From: Taxillus chinensis
Taxonomy: Eukaryota > Streptophyta > Magnoliopsida > Santalales > Loranthaceae
Length of the DNA: 64,000 bases
Assembly: GCA_023512835.1 (NCBI GenBank)
Contig: CM042088.1
Coordinates: 43,974,771-44,038,770 of the forward strand
Reading direction: 5' to 3'
Every line of letters starts with the position of its first letter. The stretch's first letter is position 1. Below are positions 49,501 through 62,974 of this stretch, one piece after another. Both the position numbers and the translations under genes were made by a program. The notes beneath the pieces are model-generated. The model made no database searches, was not told the DNA's origin, and saw only the letters and a program-made list of their open reading frames with translations.

Positions 49501-51150
49501 ACACTGCTAGCTCTCAAAGCTCACAAACAAAAGTCCTTATATTTTTCCATCCTTAAATCTCTTTATTACCTAAATGACAACTTTAAACAAAACCAATCCA
49601 ACCATAAAACCACAACCATTGTACATAATAATAACATAACCATTTAATACAATATAAAACATTTACACTCGAATAATTACGCAATCCTCATAGTACAATA
49701 ATCAAATATACATGTAACAAATTAAATACACGAGTTACACTGTTTGTTGTCGTTCTTCCTACTTTAGGATTATTCATCATCAAACAAATTGAGATAGCAG
49801 GCATGCATCTTGGCCTCACGTTCTAAAAGTCTTTTCTTTTGTGTCATGAGGTTTCTACAACACATGAACCAACAAGATAATTTTTCCACTCAACTATAAT
49901 TAAATAATTTATAGCAAAACATGTAATTTCATTTGCACTTACATATCACAATATCTGATAAAACAAGCTCAGTAAAAAATGAAAACCAAAACTTATTATA
50001 TAAAACTTAGGTTTAAATGAAAATAAACATCCCATTATTGATTTTCACGATAAAATATAATAAACTAGGTATTGCAAAGCTATGATTTTACGTACAAATT
50101 ATTCATTTTCAAATTGTTTCATCTTGTATGCTACTTGCATACACTAATATATTTTTTTCGAACCACACGAGGTAAAAATAAATATAAAACTAAATTGCAA
50201 AGAGTAAATGTGTAATGAACTCACGGTCTAAAATTTTTATATTAGAATATGAATATGTAGCATGGAGGAATACTATGGCTAATTTTGAAAATGTGAGATA
50301 ATTTTATGTTTATAAATATCAATAGGTAATTTGTGGACTTTTAAAAAAAAAGTATGGTGACAATTAAATATTTTAATTATTTGGTAAATCATGAAAATTA
50401 AAGTTTAGCAAATAAAAGCCAATTATTATATTTTAAAATAATATTTTCTGCCCGTAAAATAAAAAAGCACTAAATCAAACATGTTATATTAAAAAAATAT
50501 AAATTTTAATTTATAAAACTCAATTTTGAGGGAAAAGTGAACGCAATTGGTCTGTATGTAATATTTTAAAATCGAATCAAATATTTCCAGTTTAGTTTGA
50601 TTTATCAGTTTTTAATCATCATTAATGCTCGATTAAAAACTACTAAAATAATAAATAATAGACTAATAAATTTATATTGTATTGACTAAATACTATGTAA
50701 ATATATAGAATCAACAAAGGTTGATCTATCAACCACTAACACACACGATCTGTCCACTAATGTTTGTACAAATGAATTAACATTGATTTTCTCGGAAAGA
50801 ATTTAGATTGACAAGATAAGAAAAGACATATATAAAGTATCTAAATATATATTATATTATATTCAATCAATTTGGTTTTATAAATCAACTATTGATTTTC
50901 TAAAATTTCAACTAAATGAAATAAATTAATTTTAAAAATTATATATTTTTGATGGACTTATTCGATTTATCTATCGGTCAAGAATTAGCTCTTAATTTTG
51001 GGGAATATCAAAGGTTTTCATTGCATTTTTGTCAATTAAATCCTTAGTTATTTTTCAATTTCGTTTTTAAAAAGAAAGATATATTATTTAATCCTGAGAG
51101 AAATAAAAAATAAATAAAAAATCTAACAGATTCCATTTTCAGACTATATA
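46540..51150. other. AT-rich gene desert
   Basis: About 4.6 kb of strongly AT-rich DNA without a credible gene. A stretch at 47840-48010 has the look of LTR-element debris. At about 49780-49860 the minus strand carries a 29-codon open segment (NLMTQKKRLLEREAKMHA) after an AG, ending in a stop, possibly a relic exon. A short AT repeat lies at 49081-49099. Confidence 0.6.
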
Positions 51151-51169
51151 TTTCACATACCAGACATGG

Positions 51170-51975
51170 GAGGCCCTTCTGTTTCTCTGTCCTCCCTCTC
51201 TCTCCCCTCCTCTCAATCTCTTGAGCATTTTCATTGTTTGGTGCCAAGTTTTCTGATTGTAATCAATATTAAAAAAATTGAAGAAACAAAGAAAAACAAG
51301 GGGGTGCAGGGAGGGCCTTTGGAGGAGGATGAACATGCCCTCGGTTCTTATTATGCCTCCTCTCAGATCTTAGCTTTTTTCTCGATTCCACATCTGGGTT
51401 TGTCCTGTGTCCGGTAGGTGTGTTTGAATCTAGATTTGGGTCTCGATCTTTGTTGATTTGGGTTGTTGGGTTTTACATTTACAATAATTGTTCAATCGTT
51501 GATGGTCTTACTGGTGCGGTTCTTAGGCGTTTTGGGTTCTGGGTAGATTGATCGTGGGACGATCCGACGCGTTTGTATTGAATCGGAGAACTTTTGACTT
51601 GTATCCGACATATTTGCGGGTTTTCTTTTGTCTAGTTTCTCAAGCAAGGTATAGTTCTCGTTGTTTGGCCGGTTTTCTGATTGACGCCATTTTTTGGGAT
51701 TCTATTCCCATGTTTAATGCAGATTCCATTTCCAGTTTAGATCCATCATATAATTTGTCATTCTTGTAAAATTGTGTATTAGATTGCGAATCAAGGACTT
51801 TGAAGTTGTGGGTATCTTAACCAGAATCCAATAACTAATCTTAACATGAATTGGTGACGTTCATTCAAAAAAGAAAAGAAAAGAGGACATGAATTGGTGA
51901 CGAAAACATTATCCCTGCCATGATTCTTCAATTTTGAACATTCAATTGATGTGGCATTGTTGCGCATGTAGAGAA
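51170..51975 (+). promoter_or_regulatory. 5' leader with intron of the hnRNP-like gene
   Basis: A CT-rich exon (TCTCTGTCCTCCCTCTCTCTCC from about 51183) ends at CAAG/GTATAG (51648). The acceptor GCATGTAG/AG lies at 51970, five bases before the start codon. Leader introns are common in plant RNA-binding protein genes. Exact transcript ends are unknown. Confidence 0.5.
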
Positions 51976-54900
51976 ATGCAATCTGATCTTGGGAAGTTAT
52001 TTGTTGGTGGAATTTCATGGGATACAAGTGAAGAGCGCCTCAAGGAGTATTTCAGTACTTATGGTGAGGTGGTCGAAACCGTAATTATGAAGGATCGGAC
52101 CACAGGTCGAGCTCGAGGTTTTGGTTTTGTTGTCTTTGCTGACCCAGCTGTTGCTGAGAGAGTCATCAAGGAAAAACATAGCATTGATGGCAGGATGGTA
52201 AGTTTTTTGCCACTGATGCATCTTTCTGATTTGCACCAATTTCAATTTACTTGTTATTGCCAATCTAAAACTTTAATTTCTGCCATTGGTATAGCCTGAT
52301 TTTGAATTGAACATCTTGAAATAAAAGGCAATGTTTCTGTCAAATTGTTACTGCTACAAACTTTCTATTGGCTTTCTATTCGTGGATGTAAAATTTGTAG
52401 TTATGTAGAAAATGAGATAAAGGTATTTTTTATCTTGCTCTTTGGGTTTAGTTCTCATATCTATATCTCAAACATAGGTGGAAGCAAAAAAGGCTGTTCC
52501 TAGGGATGACCAGAACATTTTGATTAGAAACAGTAGTAGCATTCATGGCTCTCCTGGTCAAGGCCGCACAAGAAAGATATTTGTAGGAGGGTTAGCATCC
52601 ACAGTCACAGAAAGTGACTTTAAGAAGTATTTTGAGCAGTTTGGAATAATTACAGATGTTGTGGTCATGTATGATCACAATACACAGCGTCCCAGAGGTT
52701 TTGGGTTTATCACTTATGGTTCAGAGGAAGCAGTGGATAGGGTATTGGTCAAAACATTTCATGAACTAAATGGCAAAATGGTCGAGGTAAAACGTGCTGT
52801 ACCCAAGGAGTTGTCACCAAGTCCCAGCCGGAGCCCGCTTGGTGGTTATAATTATGGTCTGAGTAGGGTCAGTAACTTCCTCAATGGCTATACACAAGGA
52901 TACACTCCCACTGGAGTTGGAGGCTTTGGTGTTAGGATGGATGGCAGATTCAGTCCAATCACTGGTACTCGAAGTGGGTTTGCTCCGTTTGGGTCTGGCT
53001 ATGGAATGGGTTTGAGTTTTGAACCTGGTTTGAGCCCAAGTTATGGGAACAATGCAAACTTTAACAATAATCTCAGCTATGGTCGAGGACTGAACCCTTA
53101 TTACATTGGTAATTCTAATAGGTTTAGCACTCCTGTTGGTTATGATGGGGGAAATGGAGGAAGCTCTTCTCTTTTTAGCTCCACAGCTCGAAACTTGTGG
53201 GGAACTGGTGGGCTTAGCGATAGTTCAAACTCTGCAAGTTCCGGTGCTTACATGGGATCAGGAAGTGGTAGAATTGGAGGAGGGACGTTTGGTAACAGTG
53301 GAGTCAATTGGAGTGCTTCACAAATTTCTGCTCAAGGTGCTGGAAATGCCTCTGGCCATAGCGGGAATCTGAGCTATGGTAATGGTGATAACAACACCTA
53401 TGGCTTGGAGATGGGAAATTACGGAAGAAACACTGGAAGCAGTGCCAGCCAAACACAATCATATTCTAATGGTGGTTACGACAGGGATTTTGAAGACTTT
53501 TATGGTAGTGCTTCGACATATGGGGATGTGACTTGGCGCTCAGAAAATGCTGAGAGAGAAGGGCCTGGTGCATTTGGCATTGGACTCGGAAATGCAGCTT
53601 CAGACATATCGGGCAAACATTTTCCTGGTTTCGTTGGTGGTTATACTGTTACGAAGAGACAGCCAACTAGAGGTAAGAAAGCTGTTTTTTGTCCTGAATT
53701 GTTCATTTGACCTGTTCTTAATTGTCAAATGACATAGAACTGGGGCAGAATATCATATTTATGGGTTGAATGATAACAAATCAAAACACTAAAAATAAGG
53801 ATTTATTGTAGTGTGGTTAAGTAATTTGTATCTTGACCCTTGCAGGGGGTGCACTTTCTAGATGTGGTTAGTGTACTGAGTCTGAAACATATAAAAAACT
53901 GTGAAATATGAATTAAAAAATCAAATATTTTTGTCACCCTATGCTCCTTACCAGCTCATACTTATCAATTGCATACAACTCCTCCTGCTTTATAATTGGA
54001 GCGCATCAAGGAGTTTTAGCTTCCAACATGGTGTTGTTTTGCATAATTGTTCATCATTCTTTCATATGTCAATGTCTATTCAGTATTAGCTTTGTAAAAC
54101 CAAAATATCCTTTTTCTTTGTGTTATTTTTAGTTGCCCATCCTTGCAGTAATAATAAAGAATGTCGACCAGATTCTGTAGTTTAGATTACAGAAGTAGAA
54201 TTCCGTATACAACAGAGGAGAATTGGAGTGATGCTTATCCTCTGCAATTGCAAATATGTATTAGAATGGATTTTTAAACCAACATAAAATTTTAGGATAC
54301 GAAACTTATTATTGAAATCACATCACTCTGATATATAACGGCAGGTTGTGTTGCTCATAGTTCTAAAAAATGGTCTAGGTGGCGAGGGGTGTTCCAGTAC
54401 CTAGGCTCTGACCAATCCAGCTAATCATGGTTCTGAAATTTGTAGTATTTTTTTTTTTTGTAAATTTATTTTATCAATATTAAAAAGAATAAAACACAAA
54501 TATAATCTACCCAAGGGTGCTTAGGCATACTGTATAGGCACCGACTAATCCACCGCCCAACATTGCCTAACAAATTTTGGAGCCTCAGTGGTGCTCTCAT
54601 TTTCTTTTAAGAGATCATAAGACTGAAGTGTGAGCATAAAACCTGCAACAATACGAGAGATACACCATAAAAATATACAAGACTCTTGTTACCGTTACTT
54701 TCCTAGCGGAAATGTAAGAAATTGATTTATGCATAATATGCCCTAACTAATGTTGAGGGTACTATTATAATAAAGTTTGATAAATTATGGATATTTTATG
54801 GAATAGTGGCATAGAATAAGAAGCAAACAACTGGTTATCCCAAGCTAACTTGCTTTAGGATAAGCATACCAAGCATGTATATTCCAATTCATTAATCACA

Positions 54901-55993
54901 CTGATAAAACACACTTTTTGAAGGCAGCAAAATGTACTGACTAACAAATCATTGCAGTTGGAATTTTGGTAGTCTATGATTGGAAGCTTGCATTAGGGAT
55001 CAAAAACCTATTTTGGTGTTATGTATTATTAAGAGTTTAAAAGGACAAAACTGGTGCATGAAACTGGAGTTCAGGAAGGGATTAGAGTCAATATGAATAT
55101 AGTCTTTCTCATAATTAATTTAATTGTAAGAGTCTTGTCTGCAACTTAAACCCATGATCTAGAGGTCTCGAGTCAGTATCGGTAACTCTACTGTTCTGCC
55201 AAAGTTCACCTTTTGTATTATTAAGAGTTTCCAAGGAAAAAAATAGATAGTAAAGTAGTTGAGGAGTAGAGGCCCTGGTTGTTTGGGGTTATATGATTTA
55301 ATTGTGATTCCTGTATTGGACTCCATTATTAAATTATTATGAAAATAAAGCTGCAATAACATCAATGGGGAGGAAATGTAGGCCTAATTGACAAAGCGTC
55401 TGGAAAATTGAATATTCTTCTAATAATATTATGTTCAATTCGGGGTTCAAAGTCTTCGGCTTACTTTGTACAAAAGTCAGTTTTAATCATTTAGCACAGA
55501 TCCAATAACACTAATTTAATTATATATTTTTGGTGATAAATATCTACAATGTGCAACTTGTCTTCATCTCACTTGCTTAAGTGGATATTATCAATTGACT
55601 CTTGTTGGTATTGCAGTCTTTTTTCCTTGCTATGATTCTTCTTACCAGTCATTTTCCTGCAGAAAATATGAGTTTCAGTTGATGGCATGATTAGACAAAT
55701 TGATCGTGAGCTTTTGTGGGTGGCAAGGCAAGTCAAGTGTAATGTTTTTCTTTATTAGTAGAAAAGCTTCTTAGGTAATTTCAGCAGTTTTTTTTTTAAA
55801 ATTCAGTTGCAGCTAAATGAGATTTTATTCCTTTGGATTTACTATTTGGCTGTATCTTCATGTTTATAAACCTTGATTTCTATCTGCAGGAATTGCTGCT
55901 TATGAGGATCATTACTGGATACAAAGACGTTATGTAGGTGAAGAAAATTTGGCGAACCATTTGAACTGTGAATTTCGCACATTCCCTCGTTAA
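51976..55993 (+). CDS. Two-RRM glycine-rich hnRNP-like RNA-binding protein
   Basis: Plant heterogeneous nuclear ribonucleoprotein 1-type protein, probably a nuclear/cytoplasmic mRNA-binding factor. Coding exons: 51976-52197, 52478-53672, 55890-55993; 506 aa, all in phase. RRM1 spans about 7-80 (RNP2 LFVGGI, RNP1 RGFGFVVF). RRM2 spans about 107-185 (IFVGGL, RGFGFITY). Both carry the aromatic residues that stack on RNA. From about 195 to 450 the protein is low-complexity Gly/Ser/Asn/Tyr, prion-like, of the kind that drives condensate formation. The start matches the family's MxSDxGKLF. Family members usually end soon after RGIA. Here the last exon adds about 30 residues. Retention of the last intron would instead end at 53710. 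That intron (53673-55889, 2.2 kb) is mostly anonymous DNA. Confidence 0.92.
54358..54590. repeat. Degenerate interspersed repeat in hnRNP intron
   Basis: TGGTCTAGGTGGCGAG at the left and GCACCGACTAATCCACCGCC at the right recall a common plant short repeat built on TAGGCG words. Ends and inverted repeats are too decayed to define. Confidence 0.3.
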
Positions 55994-58431
55994 TTAATAT
56001 ATGTTTCGGCCTAAAACTCAAAACAAGAATCTGTGATCTAGAGCTAACTGGGCGTTCCTGGTTTTTGAGGAGTTAAAATTAGAGATAGGTTACAAGTCAT
56101 TTTGTGTTGAGGTTTTGAGTTTTGGATTACAATCTTAGGTTTTTCCCTTTTTTGGGTATTTGATTGAGATGTAAAATCTGATTGCGGGGTATAGTCAGGA
56201 GTGTATTAAGCATCTCTGGTGAGGCGGCGACACAAAAAAAAAAGAAGACAACCCTTTTCTCCCCCTCCCCCTCCTTTAGTTATCTATTTCCTGCTGTAGT
56301 GTCTTGTTTGTCGAGTTGTGATTTCCCCTCCCGTAATTGGGTTTTGTTTTTCTCTTTGATTGTATCCAAGCTTCTTGGTGATTTACTAGTGTGAAGTGTT
56401 TTGAGGGATACCCATCTAGGGTTCCCATGAATAAGTTACCAAATATGCTGATTCTTTTCTTATTTTGCATGCAAGTGTTCTCTTTTGTTGTCTATGAAGC
56501 TTAACTCACTGTGGAATTTCGCTTTGCTTGGATTGTGGTTTCCTGGTTTCCCTTTCTTCAAAATAAATTAAAATAAAAACAAAAAATTGTAGCCTTTATC
56601 CAAGGCTGTCAACTTTTGTAATTCTAGTACTGCAGATCTGCTTCAGATACACACATATATGTGCCTAAGACCAAGACATCGCCCCGTGTTTTACTCGCGC
56701 ATAGGGTCCATCTGCCTCCCTCAAAGGGTATCTGCATATTTCATCAATTATTGCAATGATAATCTGACTTGCCCAAGTTTGAGCTCCACAATAAATGAGC
56801 ACAATCAAGTAGACGAGTGGTCAACAAAGCACTAGAGCAATAAACTGGAAACTGGAAACTGGAAAACTGGTAACTTTTGGGCCTTCCTCTTTATATGGGA
56901 AATGGTCTCTTTCTCTCTCTCACGCGCGCGCAAAGGCTAGACATGCCTGGGTAAAAAAGGAAAGAAACTGATATCTACGGGAGTGGCCTTTTTCCATGAT
57001 AAAGATCCCATAACTGCCTAACATATTGTCTACTTTTTTTCCATAATAAAGATGACCCATTTCGTCTACTGTTTCCAGTTTCCTCATCTCTACTGTTCTA
57101 GGCCGGTCAACAAATCATAGAAGGTGTTGAGGGGTAATTTAGAAAAAAGATAGAAGAATTTGAAGTGAAAAATATGCGAAAAGAAAAAAAAATTGAAAAA
57201 AATATTTATTTACTTGGGGTGAAATATTTTTTGAAATGCTAATTTAATCTTATTTGCTAGACAATGAAAAAGCTGTTGAGGGTGATAATTTTGAAAAATC
57301 ATAATTACCGTATGTTTTCATTTATTTTTACTGCAGGTTAAAATATTTTACGGATATCATGAGAAATTTTCTACGGTCCAAAAATTCGATTATAATTTAC
57401 CCAAAATTATTCGGGTATCAATCAAGCAGATGGTTAACTACCCAAAAATTAGATTATAATTTACTTCATATTTTCTCATAATTAAAATTTAATTATTTGA
57501 ATCTTTTTATGATAAATTTATTATTTGTAAAATTTGTATTTATTTGCATTTCGAATGATATCAGACTTAACTCGGATATTGTATAATTCTTAGCAATTCG
57601 TGGTTGATTTCGGAGGCCAACTTTGTAAAAGAATTAAGGTGGGAGGGGAGGGGAGGGGATTGACCATTGCCACCCCGGGACTAAAATTTATCACGATCCT
57701 CTGCATGTTGGCTGGTAGCTCTCATAATTGTTGGATAAACTCCCCTATGGGCTATAGGAAGAGAAATGGCTCCGTGCTGGCTGTCTCAACTGCTTTGTGA
57801 TTTGATGCCTCTAGTGATCATGATGAATGCTGAACCCACCCAAAGGAAGTGACGAGGGGGAAGTGCTCTGTCTGTCTGGATGACCCACCTGGACCACCAC
57901 CCCCTTTCAAATTTTAGAAATCATTATTAGGGAATGAAATCCACCCATGAGTCACGGCCATGGGGACTGAACAGTCAACCTCCAAGGACACCAGAATCAA
58001 TTCAGCATATCTCAACCTTCAAGAAAAGTAGAAGGGAGAGGTCAAAAAGTTAGATATAAGAAGTTTACAATTTTTAAGAATATGCATCATTTGATCTCAT
58101 TCTGGTAGGTAAATATGAGAGTGACACACTTACCTACTGCATCTGTTTTAACTTTTCCGTAGAAAAAAAAAATTCAACACATTTGGATCTCCTGTCTCAA
58201 GTTTTAAATGTATTTATTTATTTATTTTGGTTGAGGAAAATGGTAAAGGGCAACAAATATCAATGAAGTACTGAGTTCCATGACCATGCATCGCAACTAT
58301 CAGCAGAATCAATATGAGAATAACAAAACATAGCTCATACACACATATATTACATCAGGAAAAACATTGATCTTGGTCCAAACTATTCGCGTTCGTACCC
58401 AGATGGTGTAGTCTTCAATAGCATTCGAAGC

Positions 58432-58617
58432 TCATTCTCTCGGTCTGAAATCAACTATTGACAGTTTCGTTACATCCAAAATGGCCCAACTGACTGCTAC
58501 TGAGATGAGCTTCCCGAGACTGATGAGATAAACGTACACGAGACCCACTCCAGCAGCACCTGCCAGCATGTTTTTGTGCATGGTCTCTTGTCTCATCATT
58601 GCCTTGGAGGTTCCTAC
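58432..58617 (-). CDS. Hypothetical small membrane-protein ORF
   Basis: From an ATG at about 58615 the minus strand encodes roughly 60 residues. A basic N-terminus (MMRQETMHKNM) is followed by a hydrophobic stretch (LAGAAGVGLVYVYLISLG) that could be one transmembrane helix, a second hydrophobic patch, and a DFRPRE end. I do not recognise it. It may be a terminal exon of a decayed gene or a chance ORF: no upstream exon, TATA box or homologous family could be supported. Confidence 0.25.
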   Translation of the reverse strand, partial: VGTSKAMMRQETMHKNMLAGAAGVGLVYVYLISLGKLISVAVSWAILDVTKLSIVDFRPRE

Positions 58618-61172
58618 TTGCCAGTTGCCATCACTAAGTGCATAGTTTAAGCCTAGACTGTGCGTGACCCAAAATTGGAGTATTGGACAAGATATAAACA
58701 AAAAAGGGTACTGTTTCGAACGAGGAAGTCAAGTCACATCTTTATAATTAGCAGCCAGTTAACACAAGTAAAGACCAATCTAATTAACTAGAAGAATACA
58801 TGCATACACTTCCATAAAACAACGCGAGCTTCCATTGCCCTTTTCATGCATGCTTTCTCCAATTAAATTATATACCAATTGAAAAAAAGATTCTTATAGT
58901 TTTGAGGCATATATATTAATTTCAATTTTGAATATTTAACTAATTAATTCAAAAAGTAATAAGAAATGATTTTTATTATGATTAATATTTTTTTCCACAT
59001 ATAATCAATATTACCAAATTAAGATTTTTTTCCACATTAATATTATGATGTAAAAGTAAATAATTATATACCAAATATAATCAAAATTAAAACATGAATT
59101 GGTTTATTATTTTTGGAATTGAAAATTTATGGAACTTGACAGTTGAAGTAAAACTAAAAAACCTCAAAGGAATTAACCCCAACAACATGAGCAGTTTTTT
59201 TTTTTGAAAAAAAAAACCAAGGAGAGTACAAAAATAAATTTAAATTATTAACTAATTTTAAAACAAAAACAAAGAGATATATATATATTATTAATTTCAG
59301 ATCAATTTTCACATAAAAAATTAAATATTTATAATCGAACGCTGACGTGTCACAATCTCTCTATCGGTTCCACCACCAAAAATGATGTATATATATATAT
59401 ATATTAAATTTTGATTTCTTTCAATTAATTAATAATTAAACACATGTACATATGCATGTGCATTGCAAAATTTCAATGAATGCAAAAGCCTAGGACCCAA
59501 CCTTAATAGGTCTTCGTCAGCTATCCGCTAGCTATAGGCTATAGCTAGCTAGTAGTTGGGGACGGTGCGGTAGGGTGGGTGCGTGACGAATGGATGGACA
59601 ATTACAATCCCACGAATCCGGCTTTGATCAGAACGTACGGAACAGGCTAGCCGGAAAACACTTGCCGGAGTTTTATTTGGGCGCGCGGGTCGGATCCCCG
59701 GATTCAGCTACGGATAGTACAGCCTGGATGCTCGGAGTCTCTGACTGGCGATGGATGTCGATCAGTCCACAGATTGGTGTTAACAGAAAACGGTTTTGAA
59801 GTGAAGGCTGAGGAGGCTCTCCCGCCTGGAGGCCTTTTTTTTTTTTTTTTTTTTTTATAGTAGCCCGCGCGAGGATGAAACGTCGTCGTCTTCGTCCTCC
59901 CGAAATATATGAATAGGTATGATTATGTTTTAGTTAGAGTTTTTCTGTTTTGGTCTTACAAATGTGATAATTGTTTTAAGTAAAAACACAGAATATTATA
60001 AAAAAAAGAATTTATTTTTACTTTTTAGGTCCTAGCTAATATTTTATATTTTTTTATTTTATATTTTTTATATTCAAAAATAGCTAACAAATTTTAAAAA
60101 TAAAAACATAAAACAATCAAAACAATTCTATTGTATTCCTTGTGTATAATATTTTTAATGTAAATTAAAATTATACATACAGCATATAATCCTGAAAATG
60201 AGCTGTAGTGTGAGAGTTGTCATGTCCCGAGTTTTCAGGATGTTTTTTTGTGACACATCATTGGTCATAATGTTACTTGTGGAGACGGGCAGATTTGAAA
60301 CATAACTAGTGTATAGTGAAAGGCTCCAGACAATTAATACAGGAGGACAAATGAAGTTTCTTTCGAATTTAAACGCTAGAAACACACGTTTGTCAAAAAT
60401 TTAACTATAAAGAAAGAATTGTACACAAACTTATCAACTAGGGTAATTCTTTAATGAACCCAAAGACTGAATAAAAAGTCTACAGGTGTTCGGTAAAACC
60501 GATCTCAGAGGACTGAGAGTCTGAGATTAAATACCGGCACCGCACAAGCCACATAAACTCTGATCCACAAAGGTGGGCTAACGTGTCAAAAAACAACATC
60601 GGACAAATATGGATAAAAACAAATGGTAGCTCCCATCGATATACAAGCAGCACGCGTCCGTCCATCATGCGCTGCTAAAAGCCTAAAACCCGACAGATGA
60701 AAACCATGGAGGGCGGGCAATTCGAGATATCTTTCATGTGGGGGTGGCGATAATTTTATGTTTATGTTTATGTTTATTTTATTTTATAAGAGTAGAAAGA
60801 TGATATGTTAAGAAATTAGTGATGTATGGGCCGACATGACATGGGTGGGCAGGACGGTGTCCTAATTCCACTTCCACCGGGGGGATGGGGATGGCACAAT
60901 GAAGATAAGGGGTACCCGCCCCCATGCCAATGCCCCCATTATGGCCATTGGACCCTCTTCCACCGATACCCGTTCCATGTGTTTTTTTTTTTTTAAAATT
61001 TTATTTTATTTTTTTTGTTAACAATTTGAAAAATAATTTCTAAAAGAAGCTGGAAAAAATTAAATTTTCATTGGATCATTTTCTTTAACTCCATCAAACA
61101 CCAATAATAATTTTGTTTTCAAGAACTCTTTTAAAACTCGCGTGTAGTAGACCATGTTAGTAAATTTGGGAG

Positions 61173-61703
61173 CAGGGATGGCTCTCAAGTTTGGGTGGCC
61201 CTAAGCAGAGTTTTAGAATAAGGCCCTCTAGGGCTTGTCTGTCTGGCATCGAGGCGAGTTGGTAAGAGTCAAGCCATCGAAGGAGAGGTGGACCGTGGAT
61301 CCATCATCGTTGGGCGTCGAGGCGAGGGAGAGGCGGTCGCAAATCCGTTGGCGTCGAGGCGACTCAGGTGAGGGAGAGGAGTCGATCCGTCCGTCGAGGC
61401 TGAGGGAGAGGTGGACCACGACATTGATCCGTTGAGGTCGAGGCGAGGCCGAGAGGGGGGCCTCTAACTGTCCGACAAAGAGCACGAAGGCCGTGAGGCG
61501 AGGCGCGACGATTGTCGGTAAAGAGGCACAACGACTGTCGACATAGAGGCACGAGCCACATAGCACAAGAGATGAGGCAAAATGGAGAGTATGGAGGTGT
61601 GCAGTGTTGACTTTTTTTCGTGAGGGCAAGGCTCAAAGAAAGAAAAGCTTGGCAAATTTTGGGGCCCTAACAAATTGAGGGCAAAAACCTCGGGCCAGCC
61701 CTA
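61173..61703. mobile_element. hAT-like non-autonomous element with ends and target duplication
   Basis: The left end starts CAGGGATGGCTCTCAAGTTT and the right end, in reverse complement, starts TAGGGCTGGCCCGAGGTTTT, an imperfect terminal inverted repeat of the hAT CAGGG type. The flanks TTTGGGAG (61165-61172) and TTTGGCAT (61704-61711) match at 6 of 8 bases, as expected for an aged 8-base target duplication. The 531-base body is GC-rich and has no transposase. Confidence 0.6.
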
Positions 61704-62079
61704 TTTGGCATATAAGGATGACTATGAGGAGATGAATTTGTACATTCAATTCCATTTCCACATAGGTAAAGCTTGAACTCCAAATAAAAATTTTACACGT
61801 CTTTCTTTCTTTTCCTTGTTTCTTAGGCTTTCCAAATGGATTGTTTGGGCTCTAAAAGCCAAATCTGCAATTCACAATGTCGTACAAATACACAATCCAC
61901 CTATTGTTTTCCAACATCAATATGCAATTCACTTGATCGTTAGGGTGTTAATTTTGTCCAACTCGATATTTTAAAGTAAAATTAAACTTAAAATATTGTC
62001 CGGCCCTTGATCCGATCTAACCCTAATTATACCTTTATTTTTTTACTTATTTTCTCCTCTTTCTCCCTCTATTTCTCCC

Positions 62080-62270
62080 CACACTCTCTCCCTGTCGCCC
62101 TGCCTCCCCTTCCCCCCTCCCCCGCACTCCTCTCCCCCCACGTAATCGCCTCCATGATGCGCGTCTCTCTTATCCTCAATGCAACCCTCTCCCCCCGGCT
62201 CAACGCTCCCCCCTGCACGCGACCTCCCCCCTCGATTCGTCGCCTCCAACCCCCGCCGCCTGATCCGTCG
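62080..62270. repeat. C-rich block resembling the 18.5 kb insertion core
   Basis: A run of C-tracts with words such as ACGACCTCCCCC/ACGCGACCTCCCCC and CCCCCCGGC, followed by AATAATTTTTGTAAA. The 18.5 kb block has the same kinds of C-rich words followed by AACAATTTTTGTAAA. Probably a second copy of the same repeat family. Confidence 0.4.
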
Positions 62271-62974
62271 CTACTTAATCATGTGCCCACTACAACACAA
62301 GAGAAGAGAGAGAAAATAATTTTTGTAAATAAAAAATTATTTAATAAATATTAATGGATGATATTTCATTTTTAGTAATTACATAAATATATTATCTTAT
62401 TTATTTTTGCCTAAGTAATCAAAAAATTTATTTCATTTTTCATATTAATTTTATTCATTTAATGATTTCATTCTTTCTAATTTTATTCCTGCATACCAAA
62501 TGAGAAGAGAAGACGATGAGGCAAAGTTAAAAATTATATTTAATTTTTGGTGTCACTTTTTGTATGTCTGAGCAAATAGTCATATTTCGGAGGCTAAAGG
62601 TCTACACCAAAGGTCGACAGAACAATACTAGGGAGGCTACATGCAGTCAGATAATAAAAGTGGGAGACAGCTATAGGCTATAGATGGAAAACCTCCAGGT
62701 GACCAACTAACAGGTAACAAATGCGATAAAATCCCAAAAAAAAAAATCATATGTTCCAATAAATATGAGATATCACTAAAAGATAGTTTAGAGGTTATAT
62801 TTATAAATTTTAAAAATTTATTTATAAAACATTGAGAGATATTTATAATTATTGAGATATTTTAAAATTACTGTTAATTTTTTTTATAAATACACTAATA
62901 ACGTAGTAATTAGGAATAAGTGTTAGCCTAATCATTATTTTGATATTTTTGCGCACAAAATGATGACAGAGTGA

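Noticed and set aside
53106..53372. Open frame overlapping the hnRNP low-complexity exon
   Set aside because: It is a shadow frame of the Gly/Ser/Asn-rich coding sequence.
61228..61673. Several overlapping ORFs at 61.2-61.7 kb
   Set aside because: They fall within the hAT-like non-autonomous element and show no transposase motif.
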